Counted from the stretch's first letter, positions 1-6,840 are shown. The stretch: DNA of 7,647 bases from Deltaproteobacteria bacterium (GCA_019309685.1 JAFDFT010000101.1:1-7647), one strand, 5' to 3'. Notes: generated by a model not told the origin, from the sequence alone. Made by a program: numbers and translations.

Positions 1-1068
1 CTGGATCAGGGAGCCTATGGTGTTTCTTTTGGCCTTCAATATGAACCGGGTGTGTTCGCAACCCTGGATGAAATGAAAGAGGTGGCCGAGCTTGTTAAGA
101 AAAAGGATAAGGTCATCACTGTTCACATGAAAGCTTACTCCTCTCTTTCACCGACATACCCGCTGAAGCCTTTTGGAAGACCCCATAACCTGCTGGCCAT
201 TGAAGATATGCTGAATCTTGCGAAAGAAACTGGTGTCAAGATGCAGTTGTCTCATCTTATCTTCGTAGGCGCGAAAACATGGAAAACATGTGAAGAGGCT
301 CTGGGTCTTATTGATAAGGCAATTGGAGAAGGTGTGGATGTAAAGTTTGATACCTATGCGTATCACTGTGGTACATCCATTATCAATGTATTCTTTCCGG
401 AGTGGTTCTTAGCAGAAATTCCTGAAGCATACGAGAGCAAATGGAAGCTGTTTCGACTCAGGGCTGAAATGGAGCTGATTGTACGGCTTCTGGGATTCGG
501 GTATGAAGATATACAGATTACAAATGCCAAGCATCCTGAGTTGAACAAATATAACGGGATGTTTCTCAAAGATAGCGCCAAAGAGCGTGGGATGAGCCAG
601 TTTGAAAATTTTATCGATTTTGCGAAGAAAAGCAAGGGGGTCGCAAGAGTTTTGAACCATCGATATTCGAATCTGGATAATATTAAAGAGATGATGAAAC
701 ACCCGGCTTCTTTGTACATGACAGACGCTACGCCAACTCTGGAAGGTGTCCAAAATCCAGGTGCGTATGGGAATTTTCCCAGGTTTTTACAATTTGCCAG
801 GGATTTTGGTATTCAGAGTATGGAAGAGGCTGTTCATAAAATGACAGGTGCCTCTGCTGAGCGGTTTAATGTAAAAGATAGAGGGATGCTTCGCAATGGG
901 TACGCGGCGGATATTACCGTAATTGACTGGAAGACGGTCAGGGACAATAATACACCCGAAAAGACAAATATGACGCCTGCAGGGATCGAACATGTATTTA
1001 TGAACGGCAAACCGGTTTTGACGGCAAATAAGATGAGTGCTTCCTTTAATGAGGGGAAAGTACTTTAA
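1..1068 (+). CDS. N-acyl-D-amino-acid deacylase-like amidohydrolase, 3' part (5' end outside window)
   Basis: The frame is open from base 1, so the N-terminus lies outside the window; the GTG at 52 is only an internal valine codon. The visible 355 residues match the metal-dependent amidohydrolase superfamily (Amidohydro_3, D-aminoacylase group), which removes the acyl group from N-acyl-D-amino acids. Numbering from the first visible codon, GAYGVSFG (4-11) and the YEPG motif (14-17) are typical of the family. H42 (ITVHMKAYS) and H85 (QLSHL) fit the two barrel histidines, and D242 (YMTDATPT) fits the catalytic aspartate. The C-terminus, GMLRNGYAADITVID followed by NGKPVL, is the small beta-sandwich domain that closes the superfamily. 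The N-terminal HxH and the bridging cysteine expected in D-aminoacylases cannot be checked here. The next gene is 340 bp away, so there is no evidence for an operon. The class is well supported; the exact substrate is not. Confidence 0.85.
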   Translation: MDQGAYGVSFGLQYEPGVFATLDEMKEVAELVKKKDKVITVHMKAYSSLSPTYPLKPFGRPHNLLAIEDMLNLAKETGVKMQLSHLIFVGAKTWKTCEEALGLIDKAIGEGVDVKFDTYAYHCGTSIINVFFPEWFLAEIPEAYESKWKLFRLRAEMELIVRLLGFGYEDIQITNAKHPELNKYNGMFLKDSAKERGMSQFENFIDFAKKSKGVARVLNHRYSNLDNIKEMMKHPASLYMTDATPTLEGVQNPGAYGNFPRFLQFARDFGIQSMEEAVHKMTGASAERFNVKDRGMLRNGYAADITVIDWKTVRDNNTPEKTNMTPAGIEHVFMNGKPVLTANKMSASFNEGKVL

Positions 1069-1114
1069 AAAAAGGGTCCCCCTCAAGGGCCTTCGAGGTC
1101 TTCGACAAGGGGCC

Positions 1115-1348
1115 AAGGGTTCAGGGATTCAAGTGATGTTATATAAATCTTTCCTCTCAACTAATTGGGAGAAGGGTCAAATGAATTAACGCAATATATT
1201 TTGTGTTCAAGTTTTAGGTTTTAACGCCTTCGCATCTATGTAAAGCTCAATTCGGCGGGGCGCTGGTCGCTGAGGATCAAAAGAGGGTCAGGATCTTAAT
1301 AAGATCACTGAAGAACAGACACTTAGACCCTCGAATCCTTGAACCCTT
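1115..1348. repeat. Long-range inverted repeat in the 340-bp spacer; possible degenerate MITE
   Basis: The arm aagggttcagggattc (1115-1130) recurs in reverse complement at 1333-1348 with one mismatch in 16. The next five bases, aagtg (1131-1135), also recur in reverse complement at 1320-1324 after a gap. A separate small palindrome, gatctt-aat-aagatc, lies at 1292-1306. No open frame of note occupies 1069-1409, so this 234-bp unit is the main content of the spacer. The terminal inverted repeats and non-coding interior suggest a decayed miniature element or an intergenic repeat family. No clear target-site duplication is visible. Confidence 0.45.
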
Positions 1349-1409
1349 TTTCTGGTTAATTAGAAGAAGAACCAAATAATTTTACGAAACTTAAAGGGGA
1401 GGTGATATT

Positions 1410-2156
1410 GTGAAAAAAATCATTTTAATTGGTGGCGTTGTTATTGTGCTTGCAGTTGCCGGGGGCGCATATTACTTCTTGACTCAGCTTAATGCAATTG
1501 TTGAAAGACAGATTGAAAAGATCGGCAGCCAGATAACGGGCACCAAGGTATCGGTTTCGTCCGTAGATATTAAACTAAGGGAAGGCTCGGGAGCGATCAA
1601 TGGACTGGTGATTGCCAATCCGTCTGGATATCGATCAGACTACGCGTTTCGAATGGATAAAATATTACTGGATATTGATCCAAAAAGTGTTCTGAAGGAC
1701 CCGATTGTCATTGATGAAATATTGATTGATTCACCTATCGCAATAAGTGAATTTACAGAAGCAGCGAAATCCAATATCCTTGAGATAAAGAATAACGCGA
1801 CATCCGGGAAAAAGAAGAAGATTGAGCCTTCATCTTCAAAAGACTCAAAAGACGGCAAACAAATACGTCTCAGGATAAAAAAGCTCACCATCAAGGGGGT
1901 TACAATTGAACTCGATACCGAGGCGCTGGGAGGCAAAAAAGAAACTGAAACATTGCCGGCCATATACAAAACCAATCTGGGCGGTCAAAGAGGAGCGACG
2001 CCGGAAAAAATCGGTGAGGAGATCATCATTGCGCTGACGACTAAAATCGCGCAGGCGGCTCTCGAAAAACAGGCAGATAAATATAAGGAAAAATTAAAGG
2101 AAAAGGCGGAAAAAGAAGTAAAAAAACTCTTTGATTCTGTACTTGATAAAGATTAA
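1410..2156 (+). CDS. AsmA-like membrane-anchored periplasmic protein
   Basis: This is a 248-residue protein with a GTG start, chosen because a strong Shine-Dalgarno (aggtga, 1400-1405) sits 4 nt upstream. Residues 1-24 (two lysines, then a hydrophobic run IILIGGVVIVLAVAGGAYYF) form one uncleaved signal anchor, which places the rest in the periplasm. Residues about 25-115 show the pattern of short AsmA/DUF748-like proteins: IGSQITGTKVSVSSVDIKL, GSGAINGLVIANPSGY, then alternating strands (ILLDIDPKSVL, IVIDEILIDSP). Residues about 130-150 are a low-complexity, lysine- and serine-rich linker. A further strand segment (IRLRIKKLTIKGVTIEL) follows, and the last 40 residues are a lysine/glutamate-rich, probably coiled-coil helix. 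AsmA-type proteins are linked to envelope lipid transport or outer-membrane assembly, but this short form lacks a defined role. No partner gene is adjacent. Confidence 0.7.
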   Translation: MKKIILIGGVVIVLAVAGGAYYFLTQLNAIVERQIEKIGSQITGTKVSVSSVDIKLREGSGAINGLVIANPSGYRSDYAFRMDKILLDIDPKSVLKDPIVIDEILIDSPIAISEFTEAAKSNILEIKNNATSGKKKKIEPSSSKDSKDGKQIRLRIKKLTIKGVTIELDTEALGGKKETETLPAIYKTNLGGQRGATPEKIGEEIIIALTTKIAQAALEKQADKYKEKLKEKAEKEVKKLFDSVLDKD

Positions 2157-2225
2157 AAGAATAGAAACATTTGGCTCTTTATCGCTACAAGCTGACGGCA
2201 AACATTTTAAACGCTAAATATTAAA

Positions 2226-2246
2226 CAAAGCGCTGCAGTTGCTTTG
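2226..2246. terminator. Weak stem-loop between two convergent genes
   Basis: caaagc (2226-2231) and gctttg (2241-2246) form a 6-bp stem with a 9-nt loop, between the AsmA-like gene (+) and degV (-). Neither side has a long T-tract, so a role as shared terminator is only suggested by position. Confidence 0.2.
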
Positions 2247-2251
2247 GGTAT

Positions 2252-3133
2252 TTAATACAGTTCATCAGGTATTGCTGCCAGGCCGACTGCGCCGGGGCCT
2301 GTATGAGCGGATATGGTGGGGCCGATATCGACTATTTGAAAATCATCAACTTCAGTGAGCATGGCTTCTTTTACTTTTGATTCAAGATAAAGGGCGTTCT
2401 CCATGGCATCGGCGTGAGCGACCCAGACATTTGTAATCTTTTTATATTTATCAAGTGATTTGGCTGTGATGTCGGCAATTTCTTCCATGGCTGATTTTAT
2501 TCCCATACGTTTTTCATTTTGATAGAGTTTTCCATCCTTAATGCCCACAATCGGTTTGATATCCAACGAACTTCCGATAAAAGCGGAAAATATATTGGCT
2601 TTGCCCGCTCTTTTGAGCCAGTAAAGATTGTCAACGGTAAAAAGCATTGTGCAGTGCTTCATGTATTTGTCTATATTGTCCTCCAGAGTATCGAAGATAT
2701 GATATTTATTTACAATTTCTACTGCTCTTTTGACAATAAGGGCCTGGCCGACAGTCGCATTTTTGGTGTCAATGATCTTGATATTTTTGGCAATCTTTTC
2801 ATCCAAAAGATTTAAAGAATTCTTTGCGCTTGTGCAGCAATTGGAAAGATTATTAGAGACATGGAATGAAACAATCTTATCATATTTTTCTTTTGTAAAT
2901 AGTCGCTCATATAAATCAGAATATTCACCTGGAATAGGTGGGGCTGTTTTGACATCTGATTTATTTTTCATATGATCGATTACTTCCTGATTGCTGACGC
3001 TAACGCCATGGAGAAAGTCGTTTCCATCAACAAGTATATGAATAGGGATAACATAGAGCCCAAGCCTCTCTGCTACGCCATCAGGAAAATCCGCGGTGCT
3101 GTCTGTCACGAAAGCTATCTTATGAGTGTCCAT
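2252..3133 (-). CDS. DegV family fatty-acid-binding protein (FakB-like)
   Basis: The product has 293 residues from the ATG at 3131-3133, close to the usual 280-290. A longer reading from a TTG at 3158-3160 is rejected because it starts inside a MITE end and adds nine non-conserved residues. The N-terminus IAFVTDSTADFP is the DegV signature that lines the lipid carboxylate site. The C-terminal half is also typical: the LKRAGKANIFSAFIGSSLDIKPI region, then IVDIGPTISAHTGPGAVGL. Family members bind a fatty acid and present it to a FakA kinase, or serve as lipid carriers; no fakA is visible here. One oddity is that the usual LSGT segment of the middle motif reads LSNC, followed by CTSA. No Shine-Dalgarno is seen in the 12 nt between the start codon and the MITE, so translation initiation may be weak or leaderless. 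The family call is firm; the ligand is unknown. Confidence 0.88.
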   Translation of the reverse strand: MDTHKIAFVTDSTADFPDGVAERLGLYVIPIHILVDGNDFLHGVSVSNQEVIDHMKNKSDVKTAPPIPGEYSDLYERLFTKEKYDKIVSFHVSNNLSNCCTSAKNSLNLLDEKIAKNIKIIDTKNATVGQALIVKRAVEIVNKYHIFDTLEDNIDKYMKHCTMLFTVDNLYWLKRAGKANIFSAFIGSSLDIKPIVGIKDGKLYQNEKRMGIKSAMEEIADITAKSLDKYKKITNVWVAHADAMENALYLESKVKEAMLTEVDDFQIVDIGPTISAHTGPGAVGLAAIPDELY

Positions 3134-3145
3134 AGAGATTTGATT

Positions 3146-3323
3146 ATGAGACCTTTGCAAAACCCCACTTTTTGCTCAATTTCTGCGTCCCCGATGAGCG
3201 GGATCTTCGCTAAGCTTCGACAAGCTCAAATTTTAATCCTCGAAATACTCTATGTATTCCTGTGGTTAAAATTATCACCTTCCTTGAACTTGAACAAAAA
3301 TCAGCATTTTTCAAAGGTCTCAT
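3146..3323. mobile_element. MITE-like element, 178 bp, with 17-bp terminal inverted repeats
   Basis: The left end, atgagacctttgcaaaa (3146-3162), and the right end (3307-3323) are inverted repeats that match at 16 of 17 positions. The interior encodes nothing convincing and folds: agctt-cgac-aagct makes a perfect hairpin at 3213-3226, and a longer imperfect hairpin pairs 3230-3248 with 3254-3272 (14 of 19 identical in reverse complement, plus two G-T pairs). Small size, terminal repeats and no transposase make it a non-autonomous element that would be moved in trans. No target duplication is obvious beyond at most a base or two. From memory, the same TGAGACCTTTG ends recur in Desulfobacterales genomes. 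The element lies between the amidohydrolase and degV genes and has replaced most of the degV upstream region. Confidence 0.7.
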
Positions 3324-3402
3324 TGTATGACTATTTTAAAATTTATTCTTTTTTGTTTGTTTGTGTACGTTGGATGAGCGGTTGTATATACTGCACAGTA
3401 AA

Positions 3403-4299
3403 TCATGTCAATTGAAAAAGGTTAATGGCATTTTCCCGGGCAACCATTTCAAGCGCACTCTTATCCAGGTTAAACTGCAGCAAACGTTGAGCATCCTTTT
3501 CGGGATCAGACCAGGGAAAATCACTGCCAAAAAGAACCCGGTCCGGGCCGAAGTTTTTTATGATATCGCCAAATTCTTTATCGGAAATAGGAGAATTCTT
3601 TAAAATGAACGATATGTCTGTATAAAGATTTTTGTATTGGGAAGCAAGTTCCAATAGATCATTTATATGCGGATAGGCCAAATGCGCGACAACCAATTTG
3701 AGATTTGGGAAGGTATCAAGCGCTTTGCGAAATTTTTCAGGTGAGCAGTATTTGCCTTCAAGGTCATCGCCCGAGATACCTCCGTGGGAAATAACAACAA
3801 GATTGTTTTGATGCGCCAGTTCAAAAATTCTTAGATACCCTTCATGTTCCGGTGTCAGATTGTTTACCGCTGGGTGAATCTTAAGCGTCTTTATCTGGTA
3901 GTCATCAATTTTAGATTGTATCTCAGCGGCCATATAGTCACTGTCAACTGTGGCATCAGCCATGATAGCAGGTTCGATACGTCCATCTTCCTTTGCGGCA
4001 CGGCATAGCCAGTCATTATAGCTGGACAGGCGAGTTTGCATTTTTGCTTCAAGCTCGGCGCTGAGTTCCTGTTTTTGGACGCTGCTTAGATCGGCCGGCC
4101 ATTTTTTCATAGCCGCCTGGCGCATGGGCTCTATCGGGATGACGGCTAGCGCTATAATTTTGGTAATTAGCCCGCGGTTCAGAATCGGAAGCGCTTCCTC
4201 GATTGTACCGTTAAATCCTGTCAAGCTTTCTCCACCCTGGGCCATCAGTCCGGCCTGGGCGTTTTTATAAATATGAAAATGGCTGTCTATTATATGCAA
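3403..4299 (-). CDS. Amidohydrolase-2 family metal-dependent hydrolase
   Basis: This is a 298-residue TIM-barrel hydrolase or decarboxylase-type protein of the amidohydrolase-related family (PF04909). Visible ligands are the HxH of DSHFHI (H7, H9), LKIHP (142-143), H172 in VVISHGG, H206 in VVAHLAYP, and the terminal catalytic aspartate D260 in LFGSDFPW. The C-terminus VARENAINLF is the usual helix of the family. The start is a TTG at 4297-4299: an aaggag Shine-Dalgarno (4307-4312) sits 7 nt upstream and no ATG lies between it and the HxH motif. Residues about 65-95 form a charged insertion of unclear role. degV follows on the same strand after 269 bp, of which 178 bp is the MITE, so the two may once have been co-transcribed. 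The substrate is unknown; family members hydrolyse lactones and amides or decarboxylate aromatic acids. Confidence 0.85.
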   Translation of the reverse strand: MHIIDSHFHIYKNAQAGLMAQGGESLTGFNGTIEEALPILNRGLITKIIALAVIPIEPMRQAAMKKWPADLSSVQKQELSAELEAKMQTRLSSYNDWLCRAAKEDGRIEPAIMADATVDSDYMAAEIQSKIDDYQIKTLKIHPAVNNLTPEHEGYLRIFELAHQNNLVVISHGGISGDDLEGKYCSPEKFRKALDTFPNLKLVVAHLAYPHINDLLELASQYKNLYTDISFILKNSPISDKEFGDIIKNFGPDRVLFGSDFPWSDPEKDAQRLLQFNLDKSALEMVARENAINLFQLT

Positions 4300-4337
4300 A
4301 ATGGCTCTCCTTATTTTTAATACCTTGAATTAATATT

Positions 4338-4481
4338 TCTGGTTATCCAGAAAGCCCAAGTGATTTTCATATAACTACTTGAAATTTAAGCGATCAAACA
4401 AAGTTTTATTAAAATCAATCGGATATGACTATTAAACCAATAAGTTAATCCGTACTTACTTGGCTATTCCAGATAACCAGA
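4338..4481. repeat. Imperfect 26-bp inverted repeat pair bounding about 140 bp of AT-rich DNA
   Basis: tctggttatccagaaagccc plus the next six bases (4338-4363) recurs in reverse complement at 4456-4481, with a core match tctggttatc and a conserved agcc-aag further in. Two substitutions near the middle and small one-base indels separate the arms. The left arm is itself a hairpin (tctgg-ttat-ccaga). The 92 bp between the arms is AT-rich and non-coding. This looks like a second, unrelated miniature element, or a paired protein-binding or RNA structure, upstream of the minus-strand amidohydrolase gene. Confidence 0.4.
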
Positions 4482-4563
4482 TTAATATTTTTTAATGCTT
4501 TTATTTAGACGCTTACAAGCACAACTTTTATCAAGTAGAGGCTAAAACGAAAATTAAATTTGT

Positions 4564-4690
4564 ACCCTAATTGAGCGAAAGTTGAGGGTGCGCCAGCTCT
4601 AAGGCGGCCAGGGTGAAGCCGTAGTAAACTACTGCGAACCCAGGACAACACCGGAGATAGTGTGCCATCGGCTTTCCCAGAGGGTAAACA
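4564..4690 (+). ncRNA. Structured RNA segment resembling the 5' end of a group II intron (truncated remnant)
   Basis: The segment has much higher GC than its flanks and carries GTGCG at 4588-4592, the consensus 5' end of group II introns. Hairpin A pairs cgcc (4591-4594) with ggcg (4603-4606). Hairpin B spans 4608-4644: cc, gggt, gc and gtag pair with ctac, gc, accc and gg around a taaa loop, giving 12 base pairs with single mismatches and one small internal loop. Hairpin C pairs acac (4648-4651) with gtgt (4660-4663). A GCC/GGC hairpin follows at 4664-4672. The order GTGCGCC, AGGCGG, then a GGGTGAAGCC...GCGAACCC stem is how I remember domain I of bacterial group II introns beginning. No reverse transcriptase gene and no domain V-like segment follow, so it would be a 5' fragment only. 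An unrelated small structured RNA is the alternative. The rest of the spacer (4691-4823) shows nothing I can assign. Confidence 0.45.
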
Positions 4691-4823
4691 AAATGGAAAT
4701 AAAATGACAATGTCCGTATTTCACTTACAATAGATATATACACATGGGTACCTAACGTCAATAAACCTCTGAAATTGTGCCTTTTCACACTTTTCCATTT
4801 TTTACACTCAATTGGGTTTGTAT

Positions 4824-5606
4824 TTATTTACCCTTAAATACAGGCTCGCGTTTTTCCAATAACGCGGTGATCCCCTCTCTGGCATCCTGCATTTGAAATG
4901 TATGTGCCTGAGAAAGAGCTTCAATTTCTGCGGCTTTTTCAGGTGCCCAGTCAATGCCTCTGTAAATAGAACGCTTCATCATTCTTACGGCCGCCGGTGC
5001 GCACGCTGCAATTTCCTTTGCTAGTTCCCATGCTTTAGCCAATACGTTATCTTGCGGTTCCGAATAATTGGCAAGCCCGATATCAGCCGCAGCTTCCCCA
5101 TTTATGAGTCGACCGGTTAGCAAAAGTTCATTGGCCAGCGGCAGGCCTATAATTTTCGGCAGCATATATGAAATTGCCATCCCGGAATGAATGCCAAGAC
5201 GGGCAAAATTTGCGCCGTACTTTGAATTTTTGGACGCAACCCGGATATCACAAATAAGCGCTAAGCCGAGTCCGCCGCCAATTGCATGGCCATTCATGGC
5301 AGCTATTACCGGAACCTCTATATCTCTTATGTTTAAAAAAGGTCTATAAACATCCATCAATACGTCACTGGGTGAGCCGTCTTTCGGATCAATGTTCAAC
5401 TCCGTCAGGTCCGCTCCAGCGCAAAAACTTTGTCCGCTACCGGTAATTATCAGGCAGCGAATCTCTTCGTTCATCCTGACTTGTTTAATTGCCTCGTTAA
5501 AGGCCGTCATTACTTCGCGGTTCATGGTGTTTCGATTAGCAGGCCGATTTATTGTGATCTGTGCAATTTTATTCTTTATTTCAATCAATACTGGTTTATC
5601 TGGCAT
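4824..5606 (-). CDS. Enoyl-CoA hydratase/isomerase (crotonase) family protein lacking both catalytic glutamates
   Basis: The 260-residue length is standard for the crotonase fold. ATG start at 5604-5606, with ggagga (5615-5620) 8 nt upstream. The oxyanion-hole segments that hold the CoA thioester carbonyl are present: SFCAGADL (60-67) and NGHAIGGGLGLAL (105-117). NRPANRNTMN near residue 20 and the C-terminal EKREPVFKGK are also typical. The two glutamates that activate water in mitochondrial-type hydratase are replaced: GGGxE reads GGGLG, giving G114, and the second, in the usual PEI segment, aligns with F134 (YGANFARLGI). Classic hydration is therefore unlikely; isomerase, hydrolase or another thioester activity is more plausible. 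It lies 157 bp downstream of the MaoC-like small gene on the same strand and probably belongs to the same acyl-CoA pathway. Confidence 0.88.
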   Translation of the reverse strand: MPDKPVLIEIKNKIAQITINRPANRNTMNREVMTAFNEAIKQVRMNEEIRCLIITGSGQSFCAGADLTELNIDPKDGSPSDVLMDVYRPFLNIRDIEVPVIAAMNGHAIGGGLGLALICDIRVASKNSKYGANFARLGIHSGMAISYMLPKIIGLPLANELLLTGRLINGEAAADIGLANYSEPQDNVLAKAWELAKEIAACAPAAVRMMKRSIYRGIDWAPEKAAEIEALSQAHTFQMQDAREGITALLEKREPVFKGK

Positions 5607-5672
5607 GTAAACTATCCTCCGTGGAATCTTTCGAATCTCTGTTAAATTTCTAAGGCTTCTGCTTCCTATTCA

Positions 5673-5769
5673 CTATCGCTGTGCGAACCGATAGATCCTT
5701 ATAATTCCAATACCCAAAAGAAAGCAAGGATGCCTTAACTTATTGGAAAAATAAGATAACATGTTAGGC
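5673..5769 (-). other. Intercistronic hairpins between MaoC-like and crotonase genes
   Basis: Two stem-loops lie in the 157-bp gap. One pairs ctatcg (5673-5678) with cgatag (5689-5694) around a 10-nt loop. The other pairs cttatt (5739-5744) with aataag (5750-5755) around ggaaa and can be enclosed by an outer gcc-ttaa / ttaggc helix (5732-5769) that overlaps the MaoC stop codon. Neither is followed by a T-tract on the minus strand, so mRNA stabilisation or partial attenuation is as likely as termination. Confidence 0.25.
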
Positions 5770-6204
5770 CGAAGGTAGTGTTACGGTAGCTTTTGCAACC
5801 GCCACTATTTCGTTATTTTGGTTCTCCGCCGTAAGCTCTACAACAACAAAACTTTTTGTCGAACGCCTGGGATGCTTTTCGGTCACGACACCTTTACATG
5901 TAATTATGTCTCCGGGTCTTACAGGAACGATAAATTTACTTTCCATTCTAGATATAAAACCGCCGTTCGAATAACACCAGTCTGTAATCACGGAGGTCAT
6001 AAACGAGAAGGTACACATGCCGTGTGCAATCGTTGTCCCTTTGCCGAGGAGGTTAACTTTTTTTGCCCATACAGGATCCACATGAATCGGATTGTAATCA
6101 AGAGATGCCGTTGCATTCCTTGTGATAACACGTTGATCAACATGTCGGGTAATACTTGGCAGTTGCATATCCGGTTCGACCTGATCAAAAGCAATAGTAG
6201 CCAT
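5764..6204 (-). CDS. MaoC-like hot-dog dehydratase, catalytic small subunit
   Basis: This is a 146-residue single hot-dog protein. The ATG at 6202-6204 is preceded by aaggaga (6211-6217). The hydratase-2 motif is clear: ASLDYNPIHVDP (33-44), with the catalytic pair D36 and H41 and the accompanying N38-P39. IAHGM (59-63) is the usual second conserved block on the central helix, and PVRPGDIITCKGVV (94-107) is the typical strand and turn. The family hydrates trans-2-enoyl-CoA to the (R)-3-hydroxyacyl-CoA. The larger hot-dog gene ends 36 bp upstream on the same strand, so the two are almost certainly co-transcribed. The small, motif-bearing partner next to a larger, motif-poor one follows the layout of heteromeric hydratases such as HadAB or ChsH1-ChsH2. 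The family is sure; the heteromer is inferred. Confidence 0.87.
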   Translation of the reverse strand: MATIAFDQVEPDMQLPSITRHVDQRVITRNATASLDYNPIHVDPVWAKKVNLLGKGTTIAHGMCTFSFMTSVITDWCYSNGGFISRMESKFIVPVRPGDIITCKGVVTEKHPRRSTKSFVVVELTAENQNNEIVAVAKATVTLPSA

Positions 6205-6240
6205 ATGTTTTCTCCTTAATTGTATAAAAGTAAGTAAGTG

Positions 6241-6792
6241 TTAAAAATTATGAGATTCCTCTCCCTTTGATCTTGGAAGGATTAAGGTAATCCACCATTT
6301 CGCAACCATTTGATCTTTCTGGTTAAAATATTCCGTTACATAAGTTAAATATCTTTTTCCCCGCTTTATCCACTTGTCATGGAATCTATGAGTTGCGCGT
6401 ATGGTGTCGCCAAGGCAAATCGGCTCGTAAAATTCAATCACCTGGCCTGGATTGATGGCGCCAGGTGTACGAACCCAGCTACCCGGTCCGCTATCACCCG
6501 TAAGCCAGAAGCCTACGGACGTTAAAAAAAGAGGGTGGGCCGTTAGCGCGCGGAAAGGCCCTTTTTCCGCTGCCTCCCGATCGTTAAAAAGAAAATTATC
6601 ATCCAAAATCCCTTCTGAATATGCCTTAATATCCTCTTCTTCCACAACAAAAGTCCGTTCGCTCTCATACACACCATCAAAGTCAACATCCTCCCATTTT
6701 TCGTACTCCTCGGCCTTTTTAAAAAAGTCATATTCAAATTCTTTTTGTTTCTTTGTAATCAGAAAATCCTCAATGCGAATCTCATCATTCAT
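6241..6792 (-). CDS. MaoC-like (FAS1-like dehydratase) hot-dog protein, probable non-catalytic large subunit
   Basis: The protein has 183 residues from the ATG at 6790-6792, chosen because aaaggag (6801-6807) sits 8 nt upstream. A longer reading from an ATG at 6838-6840 has no ribosome binding site. Residues 1-40 are charged and helical, with an acidic stretch (YEKWEDVDFDG). Residues about 40-175 form one hot-dog domain: YESERTFVVEEEDIKAYSEGILDDNFLFND, AHPLFL (85-90), then GAINPGQVIEFYEPICLGDTI and the strand pair around KRGKRYLTYVTEYFNQ. The catalytic NPxH motif is absent: LDDNFLFND stands where GDxNPxH would be. That fits a structural or substrate-binding half paired with the downstream small subunit. 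It is the first intact gene of the minus-strand acyl-CoA operon, directly behind the palindromic control region. Confidence 0.82.
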   Translation of the reverse strand: MNDEIRIEDFLITKKQKEFEYDFFKKAEEYEKWEDVDFDGVYESERTFVVEEEDIKAYSEGILDDNFLFNDREAAEKGPFRALTAHPLFLTSVGFWLTGDSGPGSWVRTPGAINPGQVIEFYEPICLGDTIRATHRFHDKWIKRGKRYLTYVTEYFNQKDQMVAKWWITLILPRSKGEESHNF

Positions 6793-6840
6793 TTTAAAAG
6801 CTCCTTTCTTTTTAGAATGAACTTCACTGGTGTAAATCAT

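Noticed and set aside
1292..1306. gatctt-aat-aagatc palindrome as a rho-independent terminator of the first gene
   Set aside because: It lies over 220 bp past the stop codon, has an AT-rich stem and has no following T-tract.
3134..3160. Upstream TTG start for degV that would extend it by nine residues
   Set aside because: The TTG lies inside the terminal inverted repeat of the MITE, has no ribosome binding site, and the DegV homology begins right after the ATG at 3133.
2972..3415. 147-residue plus-strand open frame across the degV start and the MITE
   Set aside because: It is antisense to degV for its first part and then runs through the terminal-repeat element; no protein family is recognisable.
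4567..4788. 73-residue open frame on the minus strand across the intron-like segment
   Set aside because: It is the reverse complement of the structured RNA region, has no Shine-Dalgarno or known domain, and its composition follows from the hairpins.
5818..6219. 133-residue plus-strand open frame opposite the small MaoC-like gene
   Set aside because: It is a shadow of a gene with clear catalytic motifs and a good ribosome binding site on the other strand.
6793..6840. Longer start (ATG at 6840) for the large MaoC-like protein
   Set aside because: It has no Shine-Dalgarno, while the ATG at 6792 has a strong one 8 nt upstream, which lies inside the extended frame.
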